64,000 bases of DNA, from contig JAPLQF010000007.1 in NCBI GenBank assembly GCA_026399875.1, positions 40,035-104,034 on the forward strand, read 5' to 3'. This DNA comes from Burkholderiales bacterium. GTDB lineage: Bacteria > Pseudomonadota > Gammaproteobacteria > Burkholderiales > Burkholderiaceae_E. A model generated the notes under the pieces. It was given only the letters and a program-made list of their open reading frames with translations. It was not told the DNA's origin and did not search any database. Each line of letters starts with the position of its first letter. Position 1 is the stretch's first letter. Position numbers and translations under genes: made by a program. Of the stretch, positions 21,153 through 32,599 are shown piece by piece.

Positions 21153-24100
21153 TCCGGCGGATCGTCCATCTGGCGCTTCACCAGCCACTGCTGGTGGTCT
21201 TTGCGCTGGTGGTGTTCATCGGCGCGGGCACGGTTGCATTCCGGAACCTGCCGATCGAAGCCTTTCCCGATGTCTCGGACACACAGGTCACGGTGATCGG
21301 TCTTTTCTCGGGGCGCGCCGCCGAGGAAGTCGAGCGGCAGGTCACTTTGCCGATCGAGGTCGCCCTGTCGGGTCTGCCCGATTCGGTGCGGCTGTTTTCG
21401 CACACCCAGTTCGGGCTGTCGTTCACCGTCATCACCTTCAACGATCGTCCGACCGATCAGCTGGCCCGCCAGCGGGTCAATGAACGATTGCAGGGGCTGA
21501 GTCTGCCGGCGACGGTCGAGATCAGGATCCAGCCGCCGCAGACCGCGATCGGCGAGATCTTCCGCTTCCGGCTGCGCGGCGACGACTACTCGCCTCAGGA
21601 GCTTCGCACCCTGCAGGACTGGGTCGTCGAGAAACAATTGCGCAAGGTGCCCGGCGTGGCCGATCTGGTCACCATGGGCGGCACGATCAAGCAGTACGAA
21701 GTCAACCCGGACATGGCCCGTCTGCGCGACTACGATCTCAACATCGGCCAGCTCTTCGAAGCCCTGCAGCGGGCCAATTCAAATGCCGGCGGCGGGGCTG
21801 TGTCACATGGTTCGCAGCAATACCTGATCCGATCGGTCGGCGAACTGCGCACATCGGCCGATATTGCCAACGTCATGGTCGCGGTCAGAAAGGGCGTGGC
21901 GGTTCTGGTCAAGGATGTGGCCGAGGTCCGGGTTGCCGGAGCACCTGCACAGGGCCTGGTCGGGCAGACCCTCGAAGGTCGCAACGACGACGACATCGTC
22001 AACGGCATTGTCGTGATGCGCAAAGGCGAAAATCCCTCGAGGGTGCTGGCCGGCATCAAAGAAAAAATCGAGGTGATCAACCGCACGCAGTTGCCCAAGG
22101 GCGTGTCGATCGTGCCTTACTACGACCGCTCCTGGCTGATCGGAAAGACGCTGCACACAGTCTTCGGCAATCTGCTCGAAGGTGCGATTCTGGTCTGCCT
22201 GGTGCTGGTGCTCTTCCTGACCAATGTGCGCGCCGCGCTGATCGTCGCAGCGGTCATCCCGCTGTCGCTGCTCGCGACCTTTATCGGCCTGACCGTGGTG
22301 GGCATTCCGGCCAACCTGCTGTCGCTTGGTGCCATGGATTTCGGGATTATCGTCGATGGCGCAGTGATCGTCGTCGAGAATATCTTCCGGCGGCTCGGCC
22401 AGCTGCGCGAGGCCGACATCGACGATCCGGCGGCCCGACGAAAAGCGGTGCTCAATGCGACGATCGAAGTCGGCCGCCCGACGCTCTTTTCGATGCTCAT
22501 CATCATCGTCGCGCACGTCCCGATCTTCACGCTGCAACGCCACGAAGGGCGCATCTTTTCGCCGATGGCATGGACCGTGAGTTCGGCGCTGATCGGCTCA
22601 CTGATCCTGTCGCTCACGGTCGTGCCGCTCGCCTGCGCATGGTTCCTGCGCAAGGTACCCCATGACGACAATCTGGTCGTTCGATTTTTCAAGAAGCACT
22701 ATGCGGTGGTGCTCGACTGGGCGCTGGATCGCCGGCTTGCAGTGGTCGCCATCGCGCTGGCCTCGCTTGTCGGTGCCGGTCTGATCGCATCGCGCCTGGG
22801 CAGCGAGTTCTTGCCCGAGCTCAACGAAGGATCGATCTGGGTCAATGTCACCTTCGCACCATCGGTATCGCCTGCGGTCGCCCAGGCCACTGCGCAAAAA
22901 ATCCGGCAGGCGATCTCGACGGTTCCCGAGGTGAACTCGGTGATCTCTAAGGTCGGGCGGCCCGACGACGGCACCGATCCGAAGATCTTCAATTCATCCG
23001 AATACTTTGTCGAGATGAAGCCGGATGACCAGTGGCGAAAGGGCAAGACCAAGCAGATACTGATCCACGAAATGGAGGCCGCCATCGGTGTGCTGCCGGG
23101 CCTGGAGCCGAGCTTTTCCCAGCCGATTCGCGACAACGTCCTCGAGAGCATCTCGCAGATCGACGGCCAGATCGTCATCAAGATCCAGGGCGACGACTTC
23201 GACACCATCAAGCAGATTGCCCGCGACATCCGCAGCCGGATCGCCAATGTCGAAGGCGTGACAAGGAGTTTTGTCGATCGCGACGGACGACTGCCGCAAT
23301 ATCGCATTGACATCGATCGGGTGACCGCAGCGCGTTATGGCGTCAATGTGGCCGATCTGCAGGAAACCATCGAGGCGGCGCTGGCCGGCAAGGCAGCCAC
23401 CGAACTCTGGGAAGGCGAGCGCCACTTTTCGGTAGTGGTGCGCCTCAAGCCCGGGCAGCGTGATCTTTCGGGACTTGCAGGGCTGCTGGTGGCCGGCAGC
23501 AGCGGCGCACCGGTCTCCCTGGGGCAGCTCGCCAGCTTTCGCGTCACCGAGGGCGCCATGAACATCTCGCGCGAAAACGGTCAGCGCGTGGCCGCCATCG
23601 GGGTGTTCATCCGCGACCGCGACATGGGCAGCGTCGTCAACGACATGCAGAAACTCGTCGATGCGCATATCAAGCTGCCGCTGGGCTACAGCATCGCCTG
23701 GTCGGGCGAGTTCGAAAACCAGCAGCGCGCCATGGCACGGCTGTCATGGGTGGTGCCGCTGTCGATTCTGCTGATCTTCCTGCTGCTCTTTAACGCCTTC
23801 GGCTCGATCGCCAGCGCCTCGCTGATCATCGCCAATATTCCGCTGGCGATGATCGGCGGCATCGTGGCGCTGTGGCTCACCGATATTGCGTTGTCGGTAT
23901 CGGCCGCGATCGGCTTCATCGCGCTCTTCGGCCAGGCAGTCCTCAACGGCGTGATCATGGTCTCCGACTTCAATGCCCGGGCGGTCGGTCTGACCGATTT
24001 CGCTGCGATTCGCGCAGCGGTGCGCGAGGGCGCGCTGTCGCGATTGCGCACGGTCATGATGACCGCACTGCTGGCCATGCTCGGGCTGCTGCCGATGGCG

Positions 24101-24271
24101 CTGTCGCATGGCATCGGTGCAGAAACTCAACGCCCGCTCGCGGTGGTGGTCATCGGCGGTCTGGTGAGCGCCACCTTGCTCACCCTGATCGTACTGCCGG
24201 CTCTGTACCTCATGATCGCCAGGCGTTGGCCGGCCTCGCTCGCTTCGGGAGATGCCCTGCCGATGCACTGA
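21149..24271 (+). CDS. Heavy-metal RND efflux pump (CzcA/CusA family)
   Basis: Proton-driven inner-membrane transporter of 1040 residues. The GTG start overlaps the adaptor stop by four bases and gives a normal N-terminus (IRRIVHLALHQPLLVV, TM1). The TM4 motif LGAMDFGIIVDGAVIVVEN near residue 395 carries the Asp/Asp/Glu pattern of the heavy-metal (HME) branch and fits the divalent-cation CzcA type rather than the Cu/Ag CusA type. Two large periplasmic regions and 12 membrane helices are apparent. The likely substrates are Zn, Co, Cd or Ni, inferred from this motif only. Confidence 0.9.
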   Translation: MIRRIVHLALHQPLLVVFALVVFIGAGTVAFRNLPIEAFPDVSDTQVTVIGLFSGRAAEEVERQVTLPIEVALSGLPDSVRLFSHTQFGLSFTVITFNDRPTDQLARQRVNERLQGLSLPATVEIRIQPPQTAIGEIFRFRLRGDDYSPQELRTLQDWVVEKQLRKVPGVADLVTMGGTIKQYEVNPDMARLRDYDLNIGQLFEALQRANSNAGGGAVSHGSQQYLIRSVGELRTSADIANVMVAVRKGVAVLVKDVAEVRVAGAPAQGLVGQTLEGRNDDDIVNGIVVMRKGENPSRVLAGIKEKIEVINRTQLPKGVSIVPYYDRSWLIGKTLHTVFGNLLEGAILVCLVLVLFLTNVRAALIVAAVIPLSLLATFIGLTVVGIPANLLSLGAMDFGIIVDGAVIVVENIFRRLGQLREADIDDPAARRKAVLNATIEVGRPTLFSMLIIIVAHVPIFTLQRHEGRIFSPMAWTVSSALIGSLILSLTVVPLACAWFLRKVPHDDNLVVRFFKKHYAVVLDWALDRRLAVVAIALASLVGAGLIASRLGSEFLPELNEGSIWVNVTFAPSVSPAVAQATAQKIRQAISTVPEVNSVISKVGRPDDGTDPKIFNSSEYFVEMKPDDQWRKGKTKQILIHEMEAAIGVLPGLEPSFSQPIRDNVLESISQIDGQIVIKIQGDDFDTIKQIARDIRSRIANVEGVTRSFVDRDGRLPQYRIDIDRVTAARYGVNVADLQETIEAALAGKAATELWEGERHFSVVVRLKPGQRDLSGLAGLLVAGSSGAPVSLGQLASFRVTEGAMNISRENGQRVAAIGVFIRDRDMGSVVNDMQKLVDAHIKLPLGYSIAWSGEFENQQRAMARLSWVVPLSILLIFLLLFNAFGSIASASLIIANIPLAMIGGIVALWLTDIALSVSAAIGFIALFGQAVLNGVIMVSDFNARAVGLTDFAAIRAAVREGALSRLRTVMMTALLAMLGLLPMALSHGIGAETQRPLAVVVIGGLVSATLLTLIVLPALYLMIARRWPASLASGDALPMH

Positions 24272-24319
24272 CGCATCGACTCTTCCTGCAACAGTTGCCA
24301 GTAGGGGCCCGCAACCCGC

Positions 24320-24757
24320 TCAGCCCTCGACCCGCCCGCGCAGTGCCTTGACCTTGCCGCGCAGCACCTTCTCGTCGACCCGCTTGCGTTTGGCGCCCGC
24401 GGTCGGTCGGGTCGCGCGGCGCTCGGGCGCCACCGTGGCCGCGGCATCGACAATGGCTTGCAGCCGGTCGACCGCATCCGCGCGATTTTTCTCGAGGCTG
24501 CGAAATCGCTGCGCCTTGATCACCACCACGCCCTCGTCGCTGATCCGGGCATCGGCGCGCGCCAGCAGCCGCGCCTTGACCGCCTCGGGCAATGATGAGG
24601 CCGCCACATCGAAACGCAGATGGATGGCATTCGAGACCTTGTTGACGTTCTGTCCGCCGGCGCCCTGCGCCCGGATGGCGGTGAACTCGATCTCGTCCTC
24701 GCGCAGGACGACCGCCTGAGCCGGCCCCGACTCGCGTGCTTCGGTGGGGCCGGTCAT
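24320..24757 (-). CDS. arfB: Alternative ribosome-rescue factor / peptidyl-tRNA hydrolase ArfB
   Basis: Rescues ribosomes stalled on mRNA ends by hydrolysing peptidyl-tRNA in the P site. The 145-residue protein has the release-factor GGQ motif (GAGGQNVNKVSNAIHLRFD near residue 30) and a basic C-terminal tail (KRKRVDEKVLRGKVKALRGR) that in this family enters the empty mRNA channel. Start MTGPTEARE at 24757 was chosen because it lies one base after the stop of the upstream esterase gene; a longer open frame upstream overlaps that gene. Confidence 0.92.
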   Translation of the reverse strand: MTGPTEARESGPAQAVVLREDEIEFTAIRAQGAGGQNVNKVSNAIHLRFDVAASSLPEAVKARLLARADARISDEGVVVIKAQRFRSLEKNRADAVDRLQAIVDAAATVAPERRATRPTAGAKRKRVDEKVLRGKVKALRGRVEG

Positions 24758-24758
24758 G

Positions 24759-25733
24759 TCAGGCCCGCGGCAGCGAGCCGATCCAGGCGCAGGCCTGGGC
24801 CATCGCCCGATCGGCACCATCGAGCACGCCGCCATAGCTGAAGAAACCGTGATGCATGCCGGCGCAGCGTGCGATCTCGGTCTTGACCCCGGCCTCGCGC
24901 AGACGCACGCCATAGGCCTCTCCTTCGTCGCGCAGCACATCGACCGCGGCGGTCAGGACGAGTGCCGGCGGCAGACCGCGCAGGTCAGTCGCGAGAAGCG
25001 GCGCGGCCAGCGGCGACAGACTGCGGGCGGCCTCGGCATCAAGCGAGGCGCCGAGATAGTGGTCCCAGAACCAGACCATCGCATCGCGTGTCAGGCCAAA
25101 GCCGCTTTCAAACTCGCTGTAGGAGCCGAACTTCGAGGTGTGATGCGCGGTGACCGGATAGAGCAGCAACTGACCGGCCAGCGCCGGGCCGCCGGCATCG
25201 CGCAGGCTGAGCGCCACTGCAGCAGCCAGATTGCCGCCGGCACTGTCGCCGGCCACGACCACCCGCGAGGCGTCGCCACCGAGCTCGGCGGCATGGGCCA
25301 TCGCCCAGCGCGTGGCCGCAACGCAGTCATCGGGCGCGGCCGGAAAGCGATGCTCGGGCGCGAGCCTGTAGTCAACCGAGACCACGACCGCATTGGCACC
25401 CGAACTCAATCGGCGGGCGGTGCCGTCATGGGTCTGGACATCGCAGACCACCCAGCCGCCGCCATGAAAGAACAGGATGATCGGCAGGGGTTGCGCACCC
25501 GCACCGGCCGGGCGGTAGACGCGCACCGGCAGGGGGCCGCCGGGTCCGTCGATCAGGCGGTCAACGCCAACCGGCTCGGGCGGCACCGGCACCAGATCGG
25601 CCATCGACTTGGCAAAGCCGCGCCGGGCGACATCAACCGGCAGAGTGTTGATCGCGGGGCGGCCGGCGAAGAGTGCGAGCAGATCACGCACCTGAGGATC
25701 GAGATCAGGACCAGACTGAGGACCGGTTTGCAT
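24759..25733 (-). CDS. Alpha/beta hydrolase, hormone-sensitive lipase family esterase
   Basis: Predicted carboxylesterase of 324 residues. HGGG oxyanion motif (LFFHGGGWVV near residue 85), VSVDYRLAPEHRFPAA near 118, nucleophile elbow GDSAGG near 158, a catalytic Asp in LTAAVDVLRDEGEAY near 255 and His in MHHGFFSY near 290 complete the HSL-type triad. Start MQTGPQSG at 25733 leaves a normal-length enzyme; the frame upstream runs into the divergent thiolase. One base separates it from arfB. Natural ester unknown. Confidence 0.88.
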   Translation of the reverse strand: MQTGPQSGPDLDPQVRDLLALFAGRPAINTLPVDVARRGFAKSMADLVPVPPEPVGVDRLIDGPGGPLPVRVYRPAGAGAQPLPIILFFHGGGWVVCDVQTHDGTARRLSSGANAVVVSVDYRLAPEHRFPAAPDDCVAATRWAMAHAAELGGDASRVVVAGDSAGGNLAAAVALSLRDAGGPALAGQLLLYPVTAHHTSKFGSYSEFESGFGLTRDAMVWFWDHYLGASLDAEAARSLSPLAAPLLATDLRGLPPALVLTAAVDVLRDEGEAYGVRLREAGVKTEIARCAGMHHGFFSYGGVLDGADRAMAQACAWIGSLPRA

Positions 25734-25818
25734 GGCGTCTCCTTTGACATTTATCGCGATGATAGCCCGCGAAGCTGACGGATAATCGCGGTTTCCCATC
25801 GACCCAAGGAGCTCTCCC

Positions 25819-27000
25819 ATGCGTGAAGTCGTCGTCGTCAGCGCGGTCAGGACCGCGATCGGTACCTTTGGCGGAAGTCTGAAGGACATCCCGCCCACCC
25901 AGCTCGCCGCCGCCGTCGTGCGCGCCGCTGTGGCGCGTGCCGGCGTTGCGCCCGATCGCATCGGGCATGTGTCCTTCGGCCATGTGATCAATACCGAGCC
26001 GCGCGACATGTACCTCTCGCGGGTGGCAGCGCTCGACGGCGGCCTGCCCGAGGGTGTGACCGCGATGAACGTCAACCGCCTGTGCGGCAGCGGCCTGCAG
26101 GCCATCGTTTCGGCCGCCCAGAGCATCCTGCTGGGCGACACCGACGCTGCCATCGGCGGCGGCGCCGAATCGATGAGCCGCGGCCCCTACCTGCTGCCGG
26201 CGGCCCGCTGGGGCGCCCGCATGGGCGACGGCAAGACCATCGACATGATGGTCGGTGCCCTGCACGATCCCTTCGATGTGATCCACATGGGCGTGACCGC
26301 CGAGAATGTCGCAGCCAAGTACAAGGTGACCCGTCAGGACCAGGACGGCCTCGCGCTCGAGAGCCACCGCCGCGCCTCGGCAGCGGTCAATGCCGGCTAC
26401 TTCAAGGACCAGATCGTTCCGATCGAGCTGCCCTCACGCAAGGGCACGATCGTCTTCGACGCCGACGAGCATGTGCGTCATGGCGCAACCATCGATGACC
26501 TCGCCAAGCTCAAGCCAGTGTTTGTCAAAGAAAACGGCACGGTCACCGCCGGCAATGCCTCGGGCATCAACGATGCTGCCGCCGCGCTGGTGCTGATGGA
26601 GCGCTCAGCCGCCGAGAAAGCCGGCCTCAAGCCGCTCGCCCGTCTGATGGCCTATGGCCATGCCGGCGTCGATCCGAAAATCATGGGCATTGGCCCGGTG
26701 CCGGCCTCGCGCCTGGCGCTCGAACGTGCCGGCATCAGCACCGCGCAGCTTGATGTGATCGAATCGAACGAGGCCTTCGCCGCACAAGCCTGCGCGGTGA
26801 CCCGCGAGCTTGGCCTGGATCCGGCCAAGGTCAACCCCAACGGCAGCGGCATTTCGCTTGGCCACCCGATTGGTGCCACCGGCGCGATCATCGCCACCAA
26901 GGCCATCCACGAACTGCACCGCATCGGCGGTCGTTATGCCCTGGTAACGATGTGCATCGGTGGCGGCCAGGGCATCGCCACCGTCTTCGAGCGGCTCTGA
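25819..27000 (+). CDS. Acetyl-CoA acetyltransferase (thiolase)
   Basis: Thiolase II-type enzyme of 393 residues, forming or cleaving acetoacetyl-CoA. The acyl-accepting Cys is in NVNRLCGSGLQAI near residue 89. The catalytic His is in LGHPIGATGA near 350 and the second Cys in TMCIGGGQGIA near 380. GAESMSRGPYLLP and ESNEAFAAQA are also typical. AAGGAG lies 8 bases before the ATG. Its stop abuts the stop of the convergent alcohol dehydrogenase with no spacer. Confidence 0.94.
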   Translation: MREVVVVSAVRTAIGTFGGSLKDIPPTQLAAAVVRAAVARAGVAPDRIGHVSFGHVINTEPRDMYLSRVAALDGGLPEGVTAMNVNRLCGSGLQAIVSAAQSILLGDTDAAIGGGAESMSRGPYLLPAARWGARMGDGKTIDMMVGALHDPFDVIHMGVTAENVAAKYKVTRQDQDGLALESHRRASAAVNAGYFKDQIVPIELPSRKGTIVFDADEHVRHGATIDDLAKLKPVFVKENGTVTAGNASGINDAAAALVLMERSAAEKAGLKPLARLMAYGHAGVDPKIMGIGPVPASRLALERAGISTAQLDVIESNEAFAAQACAVTRELGLDPAKVNPNGSGISLGHPIGATGAIIATKAIHELHRIGGRYALVTMCIGGGQGIATVFERL

Positions 27001-28080
27001 TCAGGGCGTCAGCACTACCCGGCCCACCACGCGACCCGCGGTCAGGTCTTCCAGCGACTGGTTGACCTGCGCCAGAGGCCGCATGGTGAGCGGAATCTCG
27101 GGCAGTGGCACACGCTGGGCAAGCGCCACCAGGTCGCGCAGTTCGTTCAGGCCCGAGACATAAGAGCCGACCACGGTCATCGACTTGAACGGGAACATCG
27201 GCAGCGGGCATTTGAATTCGCCACCGAAGAGCCCGACGATCACCAGCGTGCCGCCCTTGCCGACGATCGAGACTCCCATCGCAGAGGTGCTCTCGGCGCC
27301 CACGAAATCGATCACCCCACGCACTGCACCGCCGGTGGCCTTGACGATCGAGCGTCCGGCATCAGCCGCCGCCGGATCGACCACCATCGCCGCGCCGTAT
27401 TTCTGCGCGGTCTCGCGCTTGCCGGCATCCGGGTCGATCGCAATCACCTTGGCCTTGGACATCTGCGACAGCAAGGCGACCGCAGTCATGCCGACGCCAC
27501 CGCAGCCGATCACCGCGATCCATTCATCGGCGGTGGCCTCGGGCAACTTGCGGATCGCACCGAAAGCGGTGATGCCGGCGCAGGCAAAGGTGGCCGCGCG
27601 GGCCGGGTCGAGCGTGCCGATCGGCACCAGATAGCGCTCGTGCGGTACGCGCACCAGGTCGGCATAGCCGCCGGGCAGCTGCAGGCCGAGGTTGCGGGCA
27701 GCGCGATTGCACAGATGGTCGTTGCCGCCGAGGCAGGTCGGGCATTCGCCGCAACCCAGCCACGGATAGACCACCACCCGATCGCCGACTTTCACATCGC
27801 TCACATCCGGGCCAATCTCGACCACTTCGCCGCCGATCTCATGACCCATGGTCACCGGCAGCTTCACGCCCGAGCGTTCGAGCGACGACAGTTTGCCGCC
27901 GCCCATGTCGAAGCCGCCGGCCTGGATATGCAGATCGGAGTGGCAGATGCCGCAATGCGTGACCTTGACCGTCACCTCGCGCCCGACCGGCGCGGCCAGC
28001 TGGTCCTCCTGAAGCTCGAGGGCTTCACCCCATTTCGGAAAGGCCCAGCGGTGGGCGCAACGAAAGTCTGCCGTGGTCAT
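27001..28080 (-). CDS. Zinc-dependent alcohol dehydrogenase
   Basis: MDR-superfamily NAD(P)-dependent alcohol dehydrogenase of 359 residues. Catalytic zinc ligands are in HCGICHSDLH near residue 43 and GHEIGGEV near 79. The structural zinc lobe is GCGECPTCLGGNDHLC near 110-125, and the Rossmann motif GCGGVGM is near 200. Convergent with the thiolase, with stops touching. It is transcribed away from the sensor kinase gene across a 99-base gap. Physiological alcohol not predictable. Confidence 0.9.
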   Translation of the reverse strand: MTTADFRCAHRWAFPKWGEALELQEDQLAAPVGREVTVKVTHCGICHSDLHIQAGGFDMGGGKLSSLERSGVKLPVTMGHEIGGEVVEIGPDVSDVKVGDRVVVYPWLGCGECPTCLGGNDHLCNRAARNLGLQLPGGYADLVRVPHERYLVPIGTLDPARAATFACAGITAFGAIRKLPEATADEWIAVIGCGGVGMTAVALLSQMSKAKVIAIDPDAGKRETAQKYGAAMVVDPAAADAGRSIVKATGGAVRGVIDFVGAESTSAMGVSIVGKGGTLVIVGLFGGEFKCPLPMFPFKSMTVVGSYVSGLNELRDLVALAQRVPLPEIPLTMRPLAQVNQSLEDLTAGRVVGRVVLTP

Positions 28081-28179
28081 GCGTGTGCTCCTTGAGTCGT
28101 AAAAGTGGTTTGCCGGGCGAGATGATGCCCTGCCGGCGAGTCAAAGGCGAACCGCAGGCCCAATACATCGACCCGATCT

Positions 28180-30375
28180 TCAGGCGACCGCCGTCTTGTC
28201 ACTGCGCGGCAATCGAAACTCGAAACAGCTGCCATGCCCCAGCCCTTCGCTGGTGACTGCCACCGTGCCGCCGTGCAGCTCGACCAGCCTTTTGACCAGC
28301 GACAGGCCGATGCCCAGCCCACCCTGCGCGCGATCGAGCGTGGCATCGATCTGAGTGAACATCTCGAACACATTGGTGAGTTGCCCGGGAGCAATACCGA
28401 TGCCGGTATCTCTGACCTTGATCACCACCTCGTCGCCCAGCGTCTCGACATCAAGATTGATCAAGCCTTCTGGCGGTGTGTATTTGCTGGCATTCGAGAG
28501 CAGATTCTCAAGGACCTGCGCGATCCGAATGCTGTCGGCCTCGACCACTGGCTCGGGGTTGGGCAGCTTGACCGTCAAGCTCTGATGTCGTTCGTCGACC
28601 TGTGCACGCACTGCGTCAACCGCCCCCTCCACCACCGGGCCGAGCCTGATCGGCTCCAGTCGCAGTTCGATCTTGCCCTGCGAGATGCGCGAGACATCAA
28701 GCAGGTCATTGACCAGTCGGGTCATATGGCTGACCTGCCGATCGAGCATCCGCACCGCCCGCCATTGAGTCGATTCCGGCGTCAGCGTTCTTGAAAGCAG
28801 GCTCGCGGCATTGCGGATTGGCGCCAGCGGGTTACGCAGTTCGTGGGCCAGCATCGCCAGGAACTCATCCTTGCGGCGGTCGGCTTCTCGAAGCAGATCG
28901 AGCCCTTCATGCCGTTCTGTCTGATCGACAAATACGCCGATCAGGCGCTTGGCGCGCAGCTGCCGGGCGATCACCTCGAAATGAACCATTGCCCGCATTT
29001 CGATCCACCGCCGTCCCTTTTCAGGCGAGATCACGCTGAACTCGAGTTGCAGACGGCCGAGGTCGACCCCGGCGATCGCGGCGTCGATCGCGGCCGCCAC
29101 CCGAGCTCGCTCGTCGTCAGGAATCCGCCTGATCATCGCACCCAACTCAGGCGGCGTATCGGGCGGCAGGCCGAAAAGATCGAGCGAGCGCTCGCCCCAT
29201 TCGACCTTGTCCCGGATCAGGTCCCAGTCGAACACACCGGCCTCGGTTGCGTCGAGCGCGAGCTTCAGACGCTCACCGCTCACCTTCAGGGCATCGTGGG
29301 TCTGCTCGCGCTCGCGGTTGCCTTCGATCTGGATACGGCCGGCATCTGTCAGCGAATCGAACATCGCCGCGACCTCGGTGATCCGCGACAGCCGGCGCGG
29401 CAGGGCCTCACCCTGTGCCAGCCCGTGCGCATCGTCGGCAACCTGTGCAATCGCTTGCCGGATGCGCTTGCCAAGCAGCAGACTGCTCAGCAGGCCAATC
29501 GTGAGCACCACCCCACCGAAGGCCAGCAGTGTATTGATCGACCGCTGCAAAGGCACGTCACGCACTGCCATCGGTTCGAAGACCGCCACCGTCCAGACAC
29601 CCTGCAGCCGCCGCCAGGCCACCAGCACCTCCACCCCGTCGGCCGAGAGGCCGCTGTCGACGCCGTTGACCGGCTCACTGTCCATCAGTGTCCGAAAACC
29701 CTGCGCAATCGGCTTGCCGAAATAGGAAGCGAAATCACGGCTGCGGGCAGCCGCGAGATTGTTGCCGTCTGCAATCAGCGCGGTGGTGCCCGGGCCAAGC
29801 CCCCGGGCGATGACGCGCGACAGGCTGTCCGGGTCGATCCGGCCTTCGAGGACCCAGCGCACCGCACCGCCACGCGGAATCGGCACCGCAATCGAAATCA
29901 GCTGCTTGCCCGAATACTGGTCCCGATAGATGTTCGACAGCACCGGAACGCGAGACTCGATGGCCTTTTTCACATGCGGCTGGTTGATCGGTGCCAGCTC
30001 GCTGCCCAGCGGCTTGTCGGTATTCATCAGCACCGTGCCGTCGAGCTCGACCGCAACGATGCTGTCCCAGCCTTCCTTGCGTGCAACCAGCTCCTGCGAA
30101 TAGCGATAGAAAACCGCCATGTCGTGGGTATCGAGTGGCGGAAAATCACCCAGCAGCAGCAGCTCGCGGGTCAGGCCCATCAGTTCGCGATCGACTGCAA
30201 CCGCCAGCGTATCGACCGTCTGGCTGAGATCACGGCGGGCATTGTCGTTGCTGCTTTGCCAGACGATGTAGAGCAGCCAGAGCGAGAACGCCAGCAGCGG
30301 CAGCACCGCCAGGATCGGCAGCCCGGCAAGCAGCATGCGCAGACTGACGCCACGTGGTCGCAGCCGAGCTGGCAT
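28180..30375 (-). CDS. Cache/PAS sensor histidine kinase, orphan
   Basis: Large membrane sensor kinase of 731 residues. TM1 (LLAGLPILAVLPLLAFSLWLLY, near 13-34) is followed by a periplasmic Cache-like sensor of about 240 residues (TVLMNTDKPLG, IPRGGAVRWVLEGRID), TM2 near 285-305 and a coiled linker. A PAS domain follows near 380-500 (LALDATEAGVFDWDLIRD), then HisKA (FLAMLAHELRNPLAPIRNA) and HATPase_c (NLLSNASKYTPPEG, DTGIGIAPGQ, GLGIGLSLVKRLVELHGG). No receiver domain and no adjacent response regulator are present; the nearest unpaired one starts at 35611. Confidence 0.9.
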   Translation of the reverse strand: MPARLRPRGVSLRMLLAGLPILAVLPLLAFSLWLLYIVWQSSNDNARRDLSQTVDTLAVAVDRELMGLTRELLLLGDFPPLDTHDMAVFYRYSQELVARKEGWDSIVAVELDGTVLMNTDKPLGSELAPINQPHVKKAIESRVPVLSNIYRDQYSGKQLISIAVPIPRGGAVRWVLEGRIDPDSLSRVIARGLGPGTTALIADGNNLAAARSRDFASYFGKPIAQGFRTLMDSEPVNGVDSGLSADGVEVLVAWRRLQGVWTVAVFEPMAVRDVPLQRSINTLLAFGGVVLTIGLLSSLLLGKRIRQAIAQVADDAHGLAQGEALPRRLSRITEVAAMFDSLTDAGRIQIEGNREREQTHDALKVSGERLKLALDATEAGVFDWDLIRDKVEWGERSLDLFGLPPDTPPELGAMIRRIPDDERARVAAAIDAAIAGVDLGRLQLEFSVISPEKGRRWIEMRAMVHFEVIARQLRAKRLIGVFVDQTERHEGLDLLREADRRKDEFLAMLAHELRNPLAPIRNAASLLSRTLTPESTQWRAVRMLDRQVSHMTRLVNDLLDVSRISQGKIELRLEPIRLGPVVEGAVDAVRAQVDERHQSLTVKLPNPEPVVEADSIRIAQVLENLLSNASKYTPPEGLINLDVETLGDEVVIKVRDTGIGIAPGQLTNVFEMFTQIDATLDRAQGGLGIGLSLVKRLVELHGGTVAVTSEGLGHGSCFEFRLPRSDKTAVA

Positions 30376-30428
30376 ACCGTACCCCTGATGGGAAAAAATT
30401 TATCTTACGGGCCAAGGGCGATAGCGCG

Positions 30429-30755
30429 TCAGGCCTGCCAGACTGAAAATCCCTCGGACCGCAGGCCGTTCGCCAGTTCAATTTCCATCTCGCAGGCCGC
30501 CTCATAGGGCATCGGATTGGCCCAGGCATAGAGCTGCGGCAGCAGGCGCAGACCATGGTCAAGGACGAAGCGATTCGCCTTGATACCGGCCTTGTGACGG
30601 GCAAAACGAAGCTCCGGCGTGAGGCCGGTCATGCCGACATACACGCAAGGCTTGGTCGGATCACGCCCGGGGTTGGCTCGCGCAAAGCGCCGGTCGTTCA
30701 GGACGACCGGATCGAGCTCGACGACATAGACATGATGGCGATGCCGGGCGGTCAC
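30429..30755 (-). CDS. Small GIY-YIG-like protein of unknown function
   Basis: A 108-residue protein from a GTG start. HVYVVELDP near residue 8 and CVYVGMTGL near 38, followed by Arg and His in PELRFARHKAG, resemble the two halves of a GIY-YIG nuclease core (Tyr, Tyr-x-Gly, Arg, His). ACEMEIELANGL near 88 could supply the catalytic Glu. The spacing between the two halves is longer than in classic members. It lies 46 bases downstream of ettA on the same strand with no terminator seen between. Nuclease activity is a guess. Confidence 0.6.
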   Translation of the reverse strand: MTARHRHHVYVVELDPVVLNDRRFARANPGRDPTKPCVYVGMTGLTPELRFARHKAGIKANRFVLDHGLRLLPQLYAWANPMPYEAACEMEIELANGLRSEGFSVWQA

Positions 30756-30801
30756 CGCACACCGCTATCAGGCCAATGACGACAGGGCCACGGCAGCTTT
30801 T

Positions 30802-32466
<1,665 letters not shown>

Positions 32467-32599
32467 GGGGCACTCGCTGCGTGAGGCGAAAGGTGGAAAC
32501 CCCCATTATCGCTCGGCGGCCGAAATCTGATGACCCAGGGCCCGAAATGATGCCTTGTGCCTGTCAGGAGCCCGACCTCTTCACGGAATTTCGATTTAT

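Noticed and set aside
25744..25749. TTGACA -35 hexamer upstream of the thiolase
   Set aside because: No -10 hexamer lies at 15-19 bases; the GATAAT at 25781 is 31 bases away, so I did not call a promoter.
28843..30507. 554-codon open frame antisense to the sensor kinase
   Set aside because: Shadow of a GC-rich gene; the kinase frame has all H, N and G boxes.
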